Part shown: positions 23,071 through 34,799 of the stretch, one piece after another | How positions within the stretch are numbered: the stretch's first letter is position 1 | Layout: the number at the start of each line of letters is the position of its first letter | Assembly: GCF_002443255.2 (NCBI RefSeq) | Contig: NW_019211456.1 | Coordinates: 28,703,341-28,767,340, forward strand | Direction of reading: 5' to 3' | From: Varroa destructor | Taxonomy: Eukaryota > Arthropoda > Arachnida > Mesostigmata > Varroidae | Length of the DNA stretch: 64,000 nt | Made by a program: the position numbers and the translations under genes | Notes under the pieces: generated by a model | Told to the model about the DNA's origin: nothing | Database searches by the model: none | The model's input: the letters and a program-made list of their open reading frames with translations, nothing else

Positions 23071-24640
23071 CTCTTTGTGCGCCTATGAGACGCAAAAAAG
23101 GAGGATTTGGACTGGGTGGCTGACAGGTGAATGTTTAAGGAGCGGGCCACTTTTGTTGTCGACGGTAGCCAAGCAGAAACACCTTCCCATTTGACTATAG
23201 CATCTAATCCAATCGGGATTTGGTATATTATTGTGAATTCATTACAGCCAATGTTATGACGAGAATGGAAGGGGAAATAACGACACTGGACAAACCTCAA
23301 TGTGCAAGAAAGCGACTTCCGTTGCCCTGACTGCTATTGATGGAGACGCGGGCCTCGTATGTATTTTAGGAAATGATGCCGACCCATTGGGCTGTTTTCG
23401 GATGAACGGTTTTTCAATTTAGACGAATATTTGGTAATATACATCTACTCAATTTGCATATTTTTGTGGATCGTTATCTTTTTACTTATTTATAATTTAT
23501 CTAAGGTAATGAATCGACATAGTGGCGTTACGTATAGCCTAGCAATAGATACAGGTATCTGGTTGCAAAGTCAGCAATCGTTGTATTATCAATAGGTAAA
23601 GATCTATGGCCAGATTAGGACGCTGCCTAGAAAACAGGACTCATTTCATGCTGTTGAAAAATCCGTGTTATAGTAAAAGACCATCTATTTATTAAACGAT
23701 AGCATCTTAGTACAATTATTTATCCATTATACGACTTTAGTGCTACTAAGAGCTATCTACTTATAGTGAACTTGAACTGCCGAACGTCGTGCCAGCTGTT
23801 CGTAGCTTACATAGATCCCCGTCACGTGTAGAACAACTTAAGTTGGATGGTGAAATAGTAAATTTTGTTACCCTCGGTACAAAACTTTCGACTGATTGCT
23901 TAGCGTAATTTACTAGATGTCACGTAACTATTTCGCAGGCAACTTCGGTATGTCTTGAGGTCTTTCTATGCCGACGAAACTGAACGTGTTTAGTCTTTTT
24001 CAGCTACTCAGAAATGCTTTTTAATGGAGATAAATGCTCTTCATATTCCTGGCGCTTGCAATTGGCTTGTGGTCGAAGTTAGCGATCGCTCTCTTGTCAC
24101 ATTCAGTAGTGATTCTGCGAAGACTACTCGTGATTACGATGACCATTACAAAGATCAGCCCATTTACATGAGAGTACGTTAGTGGCAAGCTGTCTTTAAG
24201 ATAAAGATTAATACCAAAGAGGCAAACTTCTATTAGTGCAAAGCCTGTTGTCTACGGTTTACATGTTAGCTAATTTAGCGTCCTATTATTTTTACCTATT
24301 AGTATCACATTTTTTTTTACAGTAAAGTGTCAATATAGAATATACCAACATATGACGACACAGACAGGCTAATAAATTGCATGTTTTCTCTCCAGTTAGT
24401 TAATAAAACAGAAAATTACTTAGTTAATTTAGTCCCTTGGGAATCTCACTTGCCAGAAATCGTTGAGGACGTCTGGACTTGTTCTTTCTCAGTCTGTACA
24501 TCTGTAGCTGTGGCTCACTCGTATACCGAACTAGTCTATAGATAGATTACGCCGTGCATATTTCGTACGTTTTGATGACTCATTTTCATAAATACGTGCA
24601 TGGGCTCCAAGATCGTTCTTTGAGTGGCAGTACCTGTCGT
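23071..24640. other. AT-rich stretch without supported features
   Basis: Dense stops in every frame; no acceptor/donor pair encloses an open frame. Poly-T at 24311-24318. Confidence 0.4.
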
Positions 24641-26070
24641 AATTCTTCAGGTATAAGCATAGCCTAGGTTCGTTTTGCCTGACGTGCGACGAACGGCCTG
24701 TACCGCGTGCGTGTCCACCTGAACTACAGACTTGTTCAACATGGCCATTTTACACAATAGGCAACGAGGTATTTTCTCCTCTGTCTCGTCAGATATTATC
24801 AGTTTGAAGAAGTAGGTTACGACGTGACCCGCTAGCAGCGATCGTTGCCTGCTTTGATAAAATAAAACGTCCACCCTAACAGCAGCGGGCTGAATCGTAT
24901 TGGAAAGCGTATGCAAAACGGATGAACGACGCAACTTTCAGGATTTCCAAGTAGGTTCCCTTTGAGTTCCCTTCAGAAGATTGAAGACTGAGGAGGCCAT
25001 TCTATTCTCCTTTCTCCTCTTTCTTGCCTTCCTCAACCCCTGTCGTCTTCCCTTTGAGCGGTTCCTTTCTCTTCTTTGAGAGTCGGGTATGCCTCAGTAC
25101 TCGGTGCTCGTCGTGCACTCGTGCTTCTAGGAGGTCCGTGTAACATCTCCTTTTTTCGCCGGAGTGCTTGCATCTGTGTGTATCAGGCGACGGCATGCCG
25201 AGTGGCGTATTAACATGAACGAGGAGAGCTGGTGCGCGTTTACGGCTCGAAGAGCAGAGAGTTAGAATATATGGAAGCCTGACCAGCCGAGCTGAGTTCG
25301 ATGGCGGCTGCTGCAACAGCCGAACGACTCAACGTATGTACAGCAGGGGAGATGAAGAGCTCGGGCGCAGGCAAGGATGCTGATGAAGAGCCTGAGCAAA
25401 GCATCGGAAGATGAGTGAATGAAGGTCATGTGAGCTGGCGAGAGAGTAAGATAGAGGAAAATGAGTGCGTAAGAAATGGCAACGAGTGGCAAACTGTGCC
25501 AGCTACGCGGTTCAGCTGGTGTGGACAAACTCCGCTAGGGAAACAGGGGCAAAGAAAGGACAGACAGGAGTAACTGCGACCTTCACGAAGAATATCACTT
25601 TCTCTCTTTCCTTTTACTATACCTTATTCTCTCGTTACTTTCTTCCCGACTAAGATTAAAACAGCCAGCCCACAAGTAAGAGCATCGGCGATGACTGTGG
25701 CCGGGTCAACAGAGCCACACGGGTGACGAATAATCGACTAAAAAAGCGGGAAAAGAAAATCTCCAAGGGTACACCAGCAGTAGCAAGACGCGTAAAGTAG
25801 AAGATCAGTGCACAACAGGAAAAGCGTCAGCTGTGACTTCGTTTATTCGTCGTTTCTTCTTCTTTTCTTTTGTTCTGTGCTTGCACAAGAACAACGTCAG
25901 ATCGTTCGGGCCGTCAGGGGAACGGAGGTCCATACTCCCATCCGTCGACTGCGGAAGTTTCGACTTCGAAGCTATCTGGCTGGCTAGCCGACGTGGTGAT
26001 GTCGTTCAGACAACCACTTTTGCCATGCGGAGGGCATGTTCAGAGAGACACAGCCGTAGAGCCTTACATA
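24641..26070. other. GC-rich island, possible 5' exon or promoter region
   Basis: Frames overlap on both strands (24647-24934, 25002-25316 and 25262-25528 minus; 25465-25653 and 25833-26228 plus). CCACAA|GTAAGA at about 25676 is a strong plus-strand donor; the frame reaching it is open for about 34 codons without ATG. The island leads directly into the ATG in good context at 26125, so it could contain 5' untranslated sequence. No TATA or initiator is evident. Confidence 0.25.
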
Positions 26071-26124
26071 TGAGCTCCAAGTGTTTGGGTACGGGAAGAA
26101 GACACAAGAAGCGCAAAGAAGAAA

Positions 26125-26325
26125 ATGGCTGGGGGTCGGGGACAGTCGTCTTGGTGGGACATCATGGAAGACGACGCTTCGCCAATCTTAGGCGGCAACC
26201 CAACGAGTTGGATGAGTGTATCCGATGAACTGTTGATAGTGTCTGAGGGTGAGGACAGTCATCGGCCTCGTCCTCGCAGGACAGCCAGCAGGACAGCAGC
26301 AATAGAGTGGTACAGAATAAATCGC
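26125..26325 (+). CDS. Small ORF or first coding exon with optimal ATG context
   Basis: Seen: GAAAATGGCT gives the best start context in the window (A at -3, G at +4). The frame encodes 66 residues to TGA at 26323-26325. It is rich in Trp, Asp, Glu and Ser in the first 45 residues (it includes SWWDIMEDDASP) and basic at the end. The same frame is open upstream to TGA at 26071. Within it, TCTGAGG|GTGAGG (GT at about 26250) is a good donor that would leave in phase 1, so residues past about 42 may be intronic. No family is recognised. A different, equally protein-like frame overlaps from 26254. Confidence 0.28.
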
Positions 26326-26498
26326 TGAACATAGCAGCTTCCTTAGAAGAAACGGCTATCATTGCGCGACCGACGGCCTCGTCTAGTCACCGCCGTACTA
26401 AGCTCGCCCGCCAGCGCTTGCAAGCTGAGAGAGTGAAAGCCTCTCAAGCGAAAAATACACACCAAAAGTTCGCGGTTCTACACCACTACGCTGAATAG
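26254..26498 (+). CDS. Overlapping second frame, possible continuation
   Basis: Directly after an in-frame TGA this frame is open to TAG at 26496-26498, about 80 codons. It begins with a serine/glutamine run (SSSQDSQQDSSNR), typical of CAG-rich coding or regulatory DNA. It then has an alanine/leucine/glutamate segment and a basic, helix-prone region (LARQRLQAERVKASQ). It overlaps the 26125 frame by about 70 bases in another register. Read together, the two look like one protein with a frameshift at about 26250-26325, or two alternative splice products. There is no true ATG at its start. No homolog is recognised. Confidence 0.22.
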
Positions 26499-26545
26499 TT
26501 TGCTTACTAGCACTGTCCTCCCTTAGTAGAGTCAGCTTGTAGATA

Positions 26546-26695
26546 CGTAATGTAGGAAATAGCCCAGTAACGTTGGAGGGTGCTGCCGCTACAGCCTTTT
26601 CAGATATCAGACGAAGTAGGACCCAGGCGGTAGAACAGCAACTGGGAAGAAGGGTTAATAAACTTGAGCAGTGTCAGCAGCAACTCAACGTTTGA
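26546..26695 (+). other. Short open frame with coiled-coil-like end
   Basis: A 49-codon stop-free frame between TAG and TGA. The last 25 residues are Gln/Leu/Arg/Glu-rich (RRVNKLEQCQQQLN) and would form an amphipathic helix. It lacks ATG and splice sites. It continues the series of broken protein-like frames that starts at 26071, so it could be part of a decayed gene. Chance and CAG-rich composition are the alternative. Confidence 0.15.
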
Positions 26696-26764
26696 CCTCA
26701 ACTTTCATTGCTACATTCCTTAGAGCCGAAGGGAGTAAACGGTGTGTTAAAGATGGAGTAAGCA

Positions 26765-26952
26765 TCAGTAACTGTTGCAGTAGCAGCAGCAACAGTAGCA
26801 TCCGCGGTAGAGCATAGAGGCGTCGGAACTCATGGCGATTGAGCTGGCGGGGAGTTCTGCCGGTTTGTTGATTGGCGCTTGAGCACCATCGGCAAGCGAA
26901 GAAGAACTTGTTGCAGTTGAGTTTAGTTGACTATAGCCTTCGTCTGCCAACC
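26765..26952 (-). CDS. Candidate minus-strand exon
   Basis: On the minus strand CTGTCAATTCCCACCAG precedes position 26952, a good acceptor. The frame entered two bases later is open for 61 codons to TGA at 26765. It is serine-, alanine- and proline-rich, as disordered regions are, and ends in a Cys/Tyr run produced by CAG-type triplets (about 26775-26805). No donor or family is visible. Opposite-strand frames nearby compete with it. Confidence 0.18.
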
Positions 26953-27830
26953 CTGGTGGGAATTGACAGTGTGCTCGCTAACGTCCTACCGAGTCAGTCA
27001 GCCGATGATTGGAAAACGGGTTGTTTCATCGCAAGCTTTCTCTCGTAGGTTTTTTCCCAGCGACAGCGACGACAACAGCTGATTGACGACTGCTTGCCAT
27101 CCAGCCCGGCCATTTCGAGGCCAAATACGTCTTCTACGTAGCATTGGCTTGACCGAAAAGCCAATCGATTTGCTGCTAAAGGAACTTCAAGAACCCTTAG
27201 CAGAGAAGCGGCGTACGGGACAAAGGACTGTAATCGTAATACCACTTCGGTGCTCCTTGCCGAAAAAGAAGTTGTCGCACTTCACAGCCGAAATGACAGA
27301 ATGAACCGAAAAGGTGTTAGTTATAGTGGTAGCGTGGCAACACAACTCTTTCTTGCTAAACCATTCTATAGAGCTTCTGCCACGACTAGTACTTCCTCTC
27401 CTGCTGCAGCAATGGGAAAAGAAACCAATGTGTATCCTTGATGCCGTCGTACAGCTGGCGGAAGCAGCAATAACAGTTGAACAGTGCGAGACTTCTTATT
27501 GACACCCTGAACTAGACTAACTGTGTTGGGGACCCGTCGTTTCTGAGTTCGTTGTGCTATGCAGCGAGCAAAAAAAGATGATGAAAACGGGAACGACAAT
27601 TTTTTTCTCGCCTTCCGTTCTTACTACTCAGCAATAGTACTTCTTCTTTTTGCACTTATAGTGTCCTTTGCCGCTCGCTCGTTGCCCTACCCACCCTCTG
27701 CTGCCTCGCTTTACTTCGTCAAGTGCGAACAACGCTCTCGAGCGCGAGTCCTATTCCTTTATATTCCGTGCTTCCGACAATCGTCGTCGATGTTGCGGCT
27801 GTCAAGAAAATAAAGATAAATAAACCACTA
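26953..27830. other. GC-rich island with competing frames
   Basis: Plus 27083-27304 (non-ATG start, 73 codons) has a charged, leucine-rich centre. Plus 27250-27441 and 27314-27502 follow in shifted registers, while minus 26994-27245 and 27366-27599 overlap them. The succession of shifted plus frames is what an old, frameshifted coding sequence would give, but nothing identifies it. Confidence 0.2.
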
Positions 27831-28932
27831 TAGAAATGCGGCACAATAAGGGGGGGACAGTCCGCAATTTTTAAATGTGGATGAGTTGATAGGTAGAAGA
27901 GTCGTTATTTCTTGTAGATAATTTATTTAGCAGCGTTGCTTGCTTATGGAAGGTGACGCGACATCTCCATTTAAGGCATATTGCATAGCTTCACATCCTT
28001 CAGGTCCTATTTACGCCATTTTTTAAGTGTTGGCGGACGTGAACGTTGAGAACCCAATTCGTACCCATTTATCATCCGTGAAAGTTTCTCTTGTGGTTTA
28101 TACCAACGTACATTACCCCTCAGTAATGAATGTATTTTCATTGAATTTAATTAGAGGAACAGATTTTTGCGGCGAGTGAGTAATAACCGGATCCCGTATT
28201 GCTATAGTTTTCACAACTCCGATTTTCTGCTATTTGAAGTTTTTGATACCAAAGGTTTCCTTTTGCGCTTTCTTTTTGCAAATTCCTGCGCGGCACTTGC
28301 AAAGTTGCCGAAGTCAATCTCGTGTCAGTCGCAACTTCATGTCGCAATATTAACTATAAAACTTCGATCTAGGCTGTCCGTTTGATATTCAACAGCAGCA
28401 AGATGGCGCCCACCGATGTGCTTCGTAGAGAACCCTTCAACCGCTGATCTTAACCACTTCAAGATTTGTTTAGTTTTTTAAAGACAACTCGAATTTAGTA
28501 TGAGAGCTTTCTAAAGGTAAGAGTCTCTTAGCAGAATACCGTTGAATCAATGCAGCTGCATACCATTTGCTAGAGCCAAATTTGGTATTTTAAATAAGTG
28601 TTTATCCATGTTTTTTTGTTTTTTAATTATATCGGCCGCACGACCAGCTGACACAACAAGTCAGTCTCTTTGTTAAAAGTTGCCCGAAACAATATTTGTA
28701 CAGTCGATACATTTATAGATCGACGCAAAATCCTAGATTATATTCCCAAATTATAGTTCCCTATTAGTGAGTAACATGGGTATAACCGAAAGCACTATGG
28801 AAGGACTCCTTCCATGGTGCAATTTTACATAGGCTTCACTTCTCGTTATCTAACTTACTATGTTCCTTAGCCAAATACGGTATCAGACAGTATTCCGCGC
28901 CTTACCTGTCTGGCACACTCCGCTTTTCCTAA
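27831..28932. other. AT-rich stretch with one YY1/Pho-like word
   Basis: AGCAGCAAGATGGCGCC at 28394-28410 contains an ATG in good context, but its frame ends after 14 codons. CTAAAG|GTAAGA at 28515-28516 is a strong isolated donor. If real, the segment from about 28390 to 28515 would be a 5' untranslated exon with a short upstream ORF. That is speculative. Confidence 0.2.
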
Positions 28933-29355
28933 GCGGCACTTTTAAATTATGTAACACCAGGCTTCCGCCTTCCTCTGAGAGCCGAACTGTTCGAGCACAA
29001 AAAGACGGCAGTTTTCTACAAATCGTCAGTGGGACAATCTGGAGAAGACTTAAGGGCCCTTTTTTTTTATGTAGATGGACACTTTGGCCCAGCACAACCT
29101 CAATTTCATCCAAACGAACGTACGAACAATGACCCTAGATGCAAATCTGTAAAGGAGTGGAATTCGGCAAAGGTTCTCCTATATATGCGAAGTGCTAACG
29201 AACCAAACGATAATTCACGTTACGATATTGTACTACTATTCGCCTCATTTCGGTGTACGGTGCAAACGTCTCACTATGGCCCTGGAGAACGGGAAGTTAT
29301 TATAACGAAAGGAAGCAGCAATATGACCAAATGGCGCGGGGACGGCATTAAGTAG
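28933..29355 (+). other. Long stop-free frame, possible remnant
   Basis: A 140-codon frame without stops between TAA at 28930 and TAG at 29353, in only moderate GC. The residues are balanced and charged (for example ELFEHKKTAVFYKSS near the start and PGEREVIITKGSS near the end). The first in-frame ATG is about 85 codons in. An acceptor-like TAACACCAG ends at 28960. No catalytic motif or family is recognised. It could be a decayed transposon ORF, an exon or chance; overlapping frames exist on both strands. Confidence 0.2.
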
Positions 29356-30078
29356 GGTATTTCGATGAATCGAGCATACTCTCACATACACGGCGCCTTC
29401 TGCAGCTGCCCCTGCCATTTGTACAAGTCTTGCAAGGGAGCTAACCAGTCCACCTAGTACCAACCTTGATCTGTGCATTCGATGTCGGCGAATCCCTAGA
29501 GCAGAGAACTAGCAAAGTACAACATGGCTACCCTTATAATGCCGAGCGTTTCCATGGATCGCGCGCCGCCGCAGCTGTAGCAGCTATGTTGAAACGTCCT
29601 CACTCAGTTACTCTAGTATATTAGCGTCCAGGTCGTCCACCCTTCGAATCGTGGGGGAGTTGAGAGGAGTTGGGACTGAGGGCGGCTAGCAGTTGAGGGG
29701 GGCCACTGGACGAAACTGATGTTAAAGTCACACGAGGTTGGGAGAAGTTTGTATGTGGCTGACTTTCGAATAACTCTTGTTCCCTCTTTGGGACGCAAGT
29801 TCCATTAAGTTAACGGGCTGTCAATGCGATCACCGGTGGTGTTCAGTTTCTGCCACCATACGGTCTCGTAGAGTAAAAGGCATACACCGCATTAAAGCTA
29901 CACACATATAAGCGCTGCCACATGGCACCGGCCACAGTACCATGTAAAGACGGAGACAAAGAAGACCAGTGGAGTGATTGTACCGTAACGCTTAGGACCG
30001 CGTATCGTTTATTGTTGATGCGACCATTTCATCTACACCACCATTGCTAAAAAGACTGGCAAAATACTGAGGCTTCCC
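29356..30078. other. No supported gene
   Basis: Mixed composition; minus frames 29245-29478 and 29613-29798 lack motifs and splice context. Confidence 0.35.
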
Positions 30079-30264
30079 TTGGGAGTTTCGTCAAATGGAT
30101 GGTGTATTCTGCCTAGAGGGGAAGCACCTTTCCAACGTCCGGCCGTCAACTCATGCCACCATACTCTGGGTCTGGTGGACCCGACCCAACCTGAAAATTT
30201 CTCTCCCCTGCAATCTACTGCGCTGATCGCAGCGTTTGAAAATCCGGCGGCAAAAACAGCCTAA
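30079..30264 (+). other. Open frame whose stop overlaps the next ATG
   Basis: A 61-codon frame from a non-ATG codon to TAA at 30262-30264, proline/alanine-rich. The last A of its stop is the first base of ATG at 30264-30266. That ATG opens a different frame of 38 codons (MYFYYNDFQHELQNP...) ending at 30380. TAATG overlaps are used for coupled translation in bacteria, but here the setting is eukaryotic. A one-base frameshift in a former coding sequence is a simpler reading. Confidence 0.15.
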
Positions 30265-30395
30265 TGTACTTTTATTATAATGACTTCCAACACGAATTAC
30301 AAAATCCTGCTGGCTCTCATGCTGCTGCTGTAGACTTAACTGACCATGTTTCATTCAAGTTAAGGAAAAGAACCTGTTAAAAAGTCTAGTGGATA

Positions 30396-30461
30396 TGCAA
30401 TACACGATTATAGCTGGTTTTATCCCTATCCTTCTCCTCCTCTATGGATGTCCTCGGAAAG
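30396..30461 (+). CDS. Candidate first coding exon, joins 30901
   Basis: From ATG at 30396 (A at -3 lacking, weak context) 22 codons lead to GGAAAG|GTAAGA, a near-consensus donor with GT at 30462-30463. The residues are mildly hydrophobic with a serine run, so only weakly signal-peptide-like. In another register, the same DNA gives a markedly hydrophobic segment (WFIPILLLLYG), open from 30365. Both registers can continue into the exon candidate at 30901. The intron would be 439 bp. Confidence 0.2.
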
Positions 30462-30900
30462 GTAAGATGCCTAAATAACCGTTTTGAAAAGGTACCCTTT
30501 AGGTACTCTATGATTGCCCTGTTGAAGGGAAAAGGAGCGTACGCGGACCGACATCTAGGAGGAATAAGACACGAATCATTGTCGAGAAAAGAGAGAACTC
30601 TAGGCCCCTGATCTGCTGACAGGCCTTGTCGTTTTCATAACTAAAAAAAGATTTGGTCTTCTTTTACTAGCGACGCAACGGTATCCGATATCGACATTGT
30701 CGACCGATTACTTTGAATATTATAATTACCATCTCCAAGTGACAATTACTGAAGCTACATCAGAAAGCGCCAAAAAGGCGTTTAGCATCGGTGATTCTAT
30801 CATGCTATCGCGTACCCCCATATATTGTGTGAGATGTGAATATTCCCTCATTAAAATAGATTAACGTAAAATGAAGTAATCGCGCCCTCTGTTTTTTTAG

Positions 30901-31002
30901 TGCCAGTTGGTGTGGCCAGTGGATGTAAAGTATGTCACAAGTAAAAATTCTAAAGTAGCTATTTTTAACAGCCCATTTGCGAAAGTTGTGGATTCATTCT
31001 AA
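30901..31002 (+). CDS. Candidate terminal exon after strong acceptor
   Basis: Seen: CGCGCCCTCTGTTTTTTTAG ends at 30900. Entered in phase 0, the frame is open for 33 codons to TAA at 31000-31002 and starts CQLVWPVDVKYVTS, a pattern that would suit a beta-strand domain. Entered in phase 1 it gives a 14-residue peptide with two cysteines and a stop. Joined to 30396-30461 in phase 0, the product would be about 55 residues. AATAAA at 31211-31216 could serve as poly(A) signal. No family is recognised. Confidence 0.25.
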   Translation, partial: CQLVWPVDVKYVTSKNSKVAIFNSPFAKVVDSF

Positions 31003-34000
31003 TGGAAATTTATAAAAACAGTTAAATTTTTCTAAAATTTGTTGTTTTTCTCTCTGAGCTTTTAAAATGCTAATACATAACGGTGGCTGACCCGTTTGCT
31101 TTACCAATTAATATTCAGTAATTCCATAAAATTGAACGTATATACAGTAGATTATGATGGCATTAAGTATAATAGGCTTATCTTTCAGCTTTCGATAGTG
31201 CGCCAGTTATAATAAATGTTTTTTTCTGGCAAATTACTGCAGTTGAGAGCATATTTTTGCTTGCTAATTTCGAAGTTATTTTAAACTTAGTTGTCATGAA
31301 GTTAGTGAGGTAAAACACTGTTAACATCAGTTTACGCTGAACGCCTTGCTGTACAACCAGTTTTGAGGTCGGTGTAAATAAGGCAAATGCTGGTCGTTAG
31401 AGCAAACCTTTGAAGGATTTGTTTGCATTTACTGGTATAAAGTTTATAGGGGTTATCAAGTAACGCCATAGAGGTAGGTCAGCTGTGAAAAGTTGCTCTA
31501 TATCGTTTGCAGTATGTAACTGAGGTAATACCGTGGTATGCTGTTATCAATGGTTAGGGTATTAAAATTCTATAATTCGTTGACAATTCGGAAATTGAAG
31601 TAAACTAAAAAACAAAGTTATACGCTCTCAAGAATTATCCGACCAATATAACTAACTGAAGTCAGAGGTAAACAAGTAAAGTCAGACAATATCAGAAAGA
31701 GCACTTGAAAAGGGATGGACGTCTTTATTTTGAGCTGGTTCAACCTTGAAAATGTTTGTGTCGATAACCTCAAAAACGGCATCCTCGAACGCATTTACTT
31801 GTCTTCACCCGGTCTCAGCAAAGGGGACAGTTGTAATGAAGTGTCCTATTAAAAAAAAATACCAGTGTATTTGATCTCATGTTATCCATGATATGCTCTA
31901 TGTTTACTCCATAAACTTAGATATTTATTTTCATCGTAGCTATGGCTTGTTGTGTACATAGTTAGAGTATTCTATGCGATGGAAGTTACAATTCAAATTG
32001 ATCGTTCCTCGACAATCGCAATGTATAGGCCTGTCATTAAATTGAATCAAATATTCCCATTGTATCTGGCAGGTGGCGCTGAAACCGAATTGCACGATCA
32101 TCGTACCCAGGTAAAATTTCCCAGGATGACTATTTTAGCCGCCTGGTGTACCTCTGTTGTTTTCATTAACTTGTTGTTGTTTTTGATTAGATGCGTTCAG
32201 TCACAGGGCTGGAGAAGACACATGTCCGACAGCGCCCCCTTCACTATTTTCGTGCCGTAACAAGTTCTGCCGAGACAAAAAGAGTTGTTTGCGAAGTGCA
32301 AAGCGAACTTTCATTAAGCGTTAAAACTTGCCAGTTCTGCTTGAATCACTTCAATAGCAGAAATTTTAACTTCGGCACCGAACTACGCTTCGAATGTTTA
32401 GGCAGGCACTCCTTAAGCAAGATGCAACACAGTCAAGTGCTCTCTGCACAGCTGGGAGTGGCCTAGATAACCGTTGTCAACCGTTTGTGAAAAATTGAAA
32501 AGGAATGGAAAAAGCGATTAGTTCCCATACACTCAGTCGGAGTGAGCAAACAAATATCTGCCGATATGTGTTTCATTCTATATAAGCGCCACTTCTATAT
32601 GGGCGATGATAGATTGACCCCTAAACGCAGACCTGAATGGTTAGACATTATTTCCAGTTGGATGCCACGAAACAATATGCATTTTTAAAAGTTACACCTC
32701 TCCGTATGGCGGGATGAGAAAAGAGCGTTAGACTATGGGCTACTCAAACCTTAAAGAAGAAGCCCGTTACATAAATTAACTTATCTGTCTGAACCACGAA
32801 TGGATAGTTTAAGGCTTGGACTGGCACAGGGCGAGGCAAAGTTATATTGCTGCATCACAACGCTCTGCCGCATACGGCTTTAGTAACTTAGCAAGCGCTA
32901 ACGAACCTCCAACGGATAACTTTTTTCACTTAGCGTTCAGTTCGGACGTTGCTTTATCTGATCTTTTGGTCAGTGTGGCATAGCCAGGAAAACAAAACAG
33001 AGCCCGAACTCCGCAAATGATACGGAAAAAATCGCTTTTAAAAACAAAGATGTACTTTCTTTTCAGACTACATTAGGACTACAAAAGAGTCCTAGAGAGC
33101 AACAGACACTACTTTGATCAAAATTTATTCGCTTGCTCAAACGTTGCAATAAATCAAAGTGACTAAAAAATAATGAAAATTTTCTAATTAAACTGGAGTT
33201 TCGGAAGTCCCTAAGGTGACCTATGTCTTCTACCAAGCCGCTAACGCCTAATTTGCTATCGAAGAGACGCATTTCAGATTTGCCCGTCGACCAAGGCTGT
33301 ACAAAGTTGGCTATAAGATCGATTGATGTAAACGACTCCAGGGGATGAAAACTAAGATCGGAAAGTCTGGTTAGTTACCTCCATGAAGACTTGTGAGCAG
33401 TAACTGTGCATTCGCGAAAAGGATGCGTCAGAAAACAGTGTGACGAGAGAATAACATATGTAGTTTGTGAAAAATCTGGCTAATGAGAGATGATGGAGGG
33501 TGACGAATTGGGAAAATGGAAAAGCTAAGTATGGTCGGTACACAAAGGCCTCGGCGACTCTGAGTGGGTTTGGTATTGTATGACTAAAAATGATATATAG
33601 TGGCGCCAGCCACCCAGCCCCAGTTTGATGGAGTTGTCAGATCGAATTATTAGATCCTATTCGTCGAGCCATAACGTCTTCACTACTTCCGCACTTTTAC
33701 TTCACAAGAAAACTGTTATAAGTAAATCTCTACCCAGATGAGTTCATGGTTGTAGCTACGCACAATGTTATATTTTTGTAATCAATTATAATCAATAACT
33801 TAAGTGGAGGGTTAGAATAAGTGGAGGAGAACATGGTTTGATTTTTCTCAGAAAATATTCTATATGGTGTTAAAAAACATTACATTTTTTCTGCCTCTCT
33901 AAGACCAAAGCCTGTAGCTGTTGCTGTACAACGCTTGACCGTCAGAAAAGGGCTTTATACTCCTAAAAAAGAACAAAACAAGTTATCCAATATCCGTATC

Positions 34001-34799
34001 GTTTCCGTCAAATAAACAGATAGTGCATCTAAGTCCTGTTTGACTCTAGAGTAAAGAAACCTATTTTTATTGGTGCCTCCTATACTGCGTGCGCTACAAC
34101 GCCCAGTTAGAAAATAGGACTGAATAGCCGGGTATCCCGCGAGCGTTTTTATTAAACTTTTAGCCTAATGCGAGTGGCTTATTAATACTGGTGCAAAGAA
34201 AAACCGTGACACTTGAACCGTATTTGACGTGGAGACCTTTAACCAAACTATTTCTCTCCTTTAAAAGCATGATTACCATGATACCGGACAATATAAAACG
34301 ATTACCTACAAATTTAACTTTTTGTAGTACCCTAGTAATAGCCCCTAAGACAAATTTATTTTTAGGCAAATAATGGTAAAATTGAATCTTCGGAGGCCCT
34401 GGGTTTAACTATTGATGCCTTAGATTGGCGTGGAGCAATCTGCATACCGTACGTTTATAGACGAAGTTTATCACTTGCTTGCATAGAGGAAGCACGTAAC
34501 GAGAATAACTCAGATAATAATTACAGAGTAAACCCAATTCACCATCTACTTAAATAGGACAATGCCATCATAATCTATTTAAGGTGGTCAATTGTTTACG
34601 ACCCAATCCGTTGTTTGTTCGTGTGAGTCTTCTATTTTTCATCGATCGTTTTGCCAACATGTTTTGCAATTACAGTATTTTTGTATATGTGTACACATTA
34701 TATTCTAGAACAGGCATGCAATTCATACTAGCTCGACACGGCGGAACAATATTGTTCGCAATAAGCGTTCCATATAGGATAAGATAGATTTGTTTGTTC
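31003..34799. other. Long AT-rich region, no supported gene
   Basis: Dense stops. Two overlapping plus frames at 31952-32260 and 32191-32466 (the first from a GTG codon, not ATG) lie in a slightly less AT-rich patch and show no motif; the second contains four cysteines. Minus frames at 33063-33272 and 33352-33543 are compositional. The AATAAA at 31211 is noted with the exon above. Confidence 0.4.

Noticed and set aside
22788..23300. Minus frame of 170 codons with a long His-Thr repeat
   Set aside because: It is the translation of the (GT)n microsatellite on the other strand.
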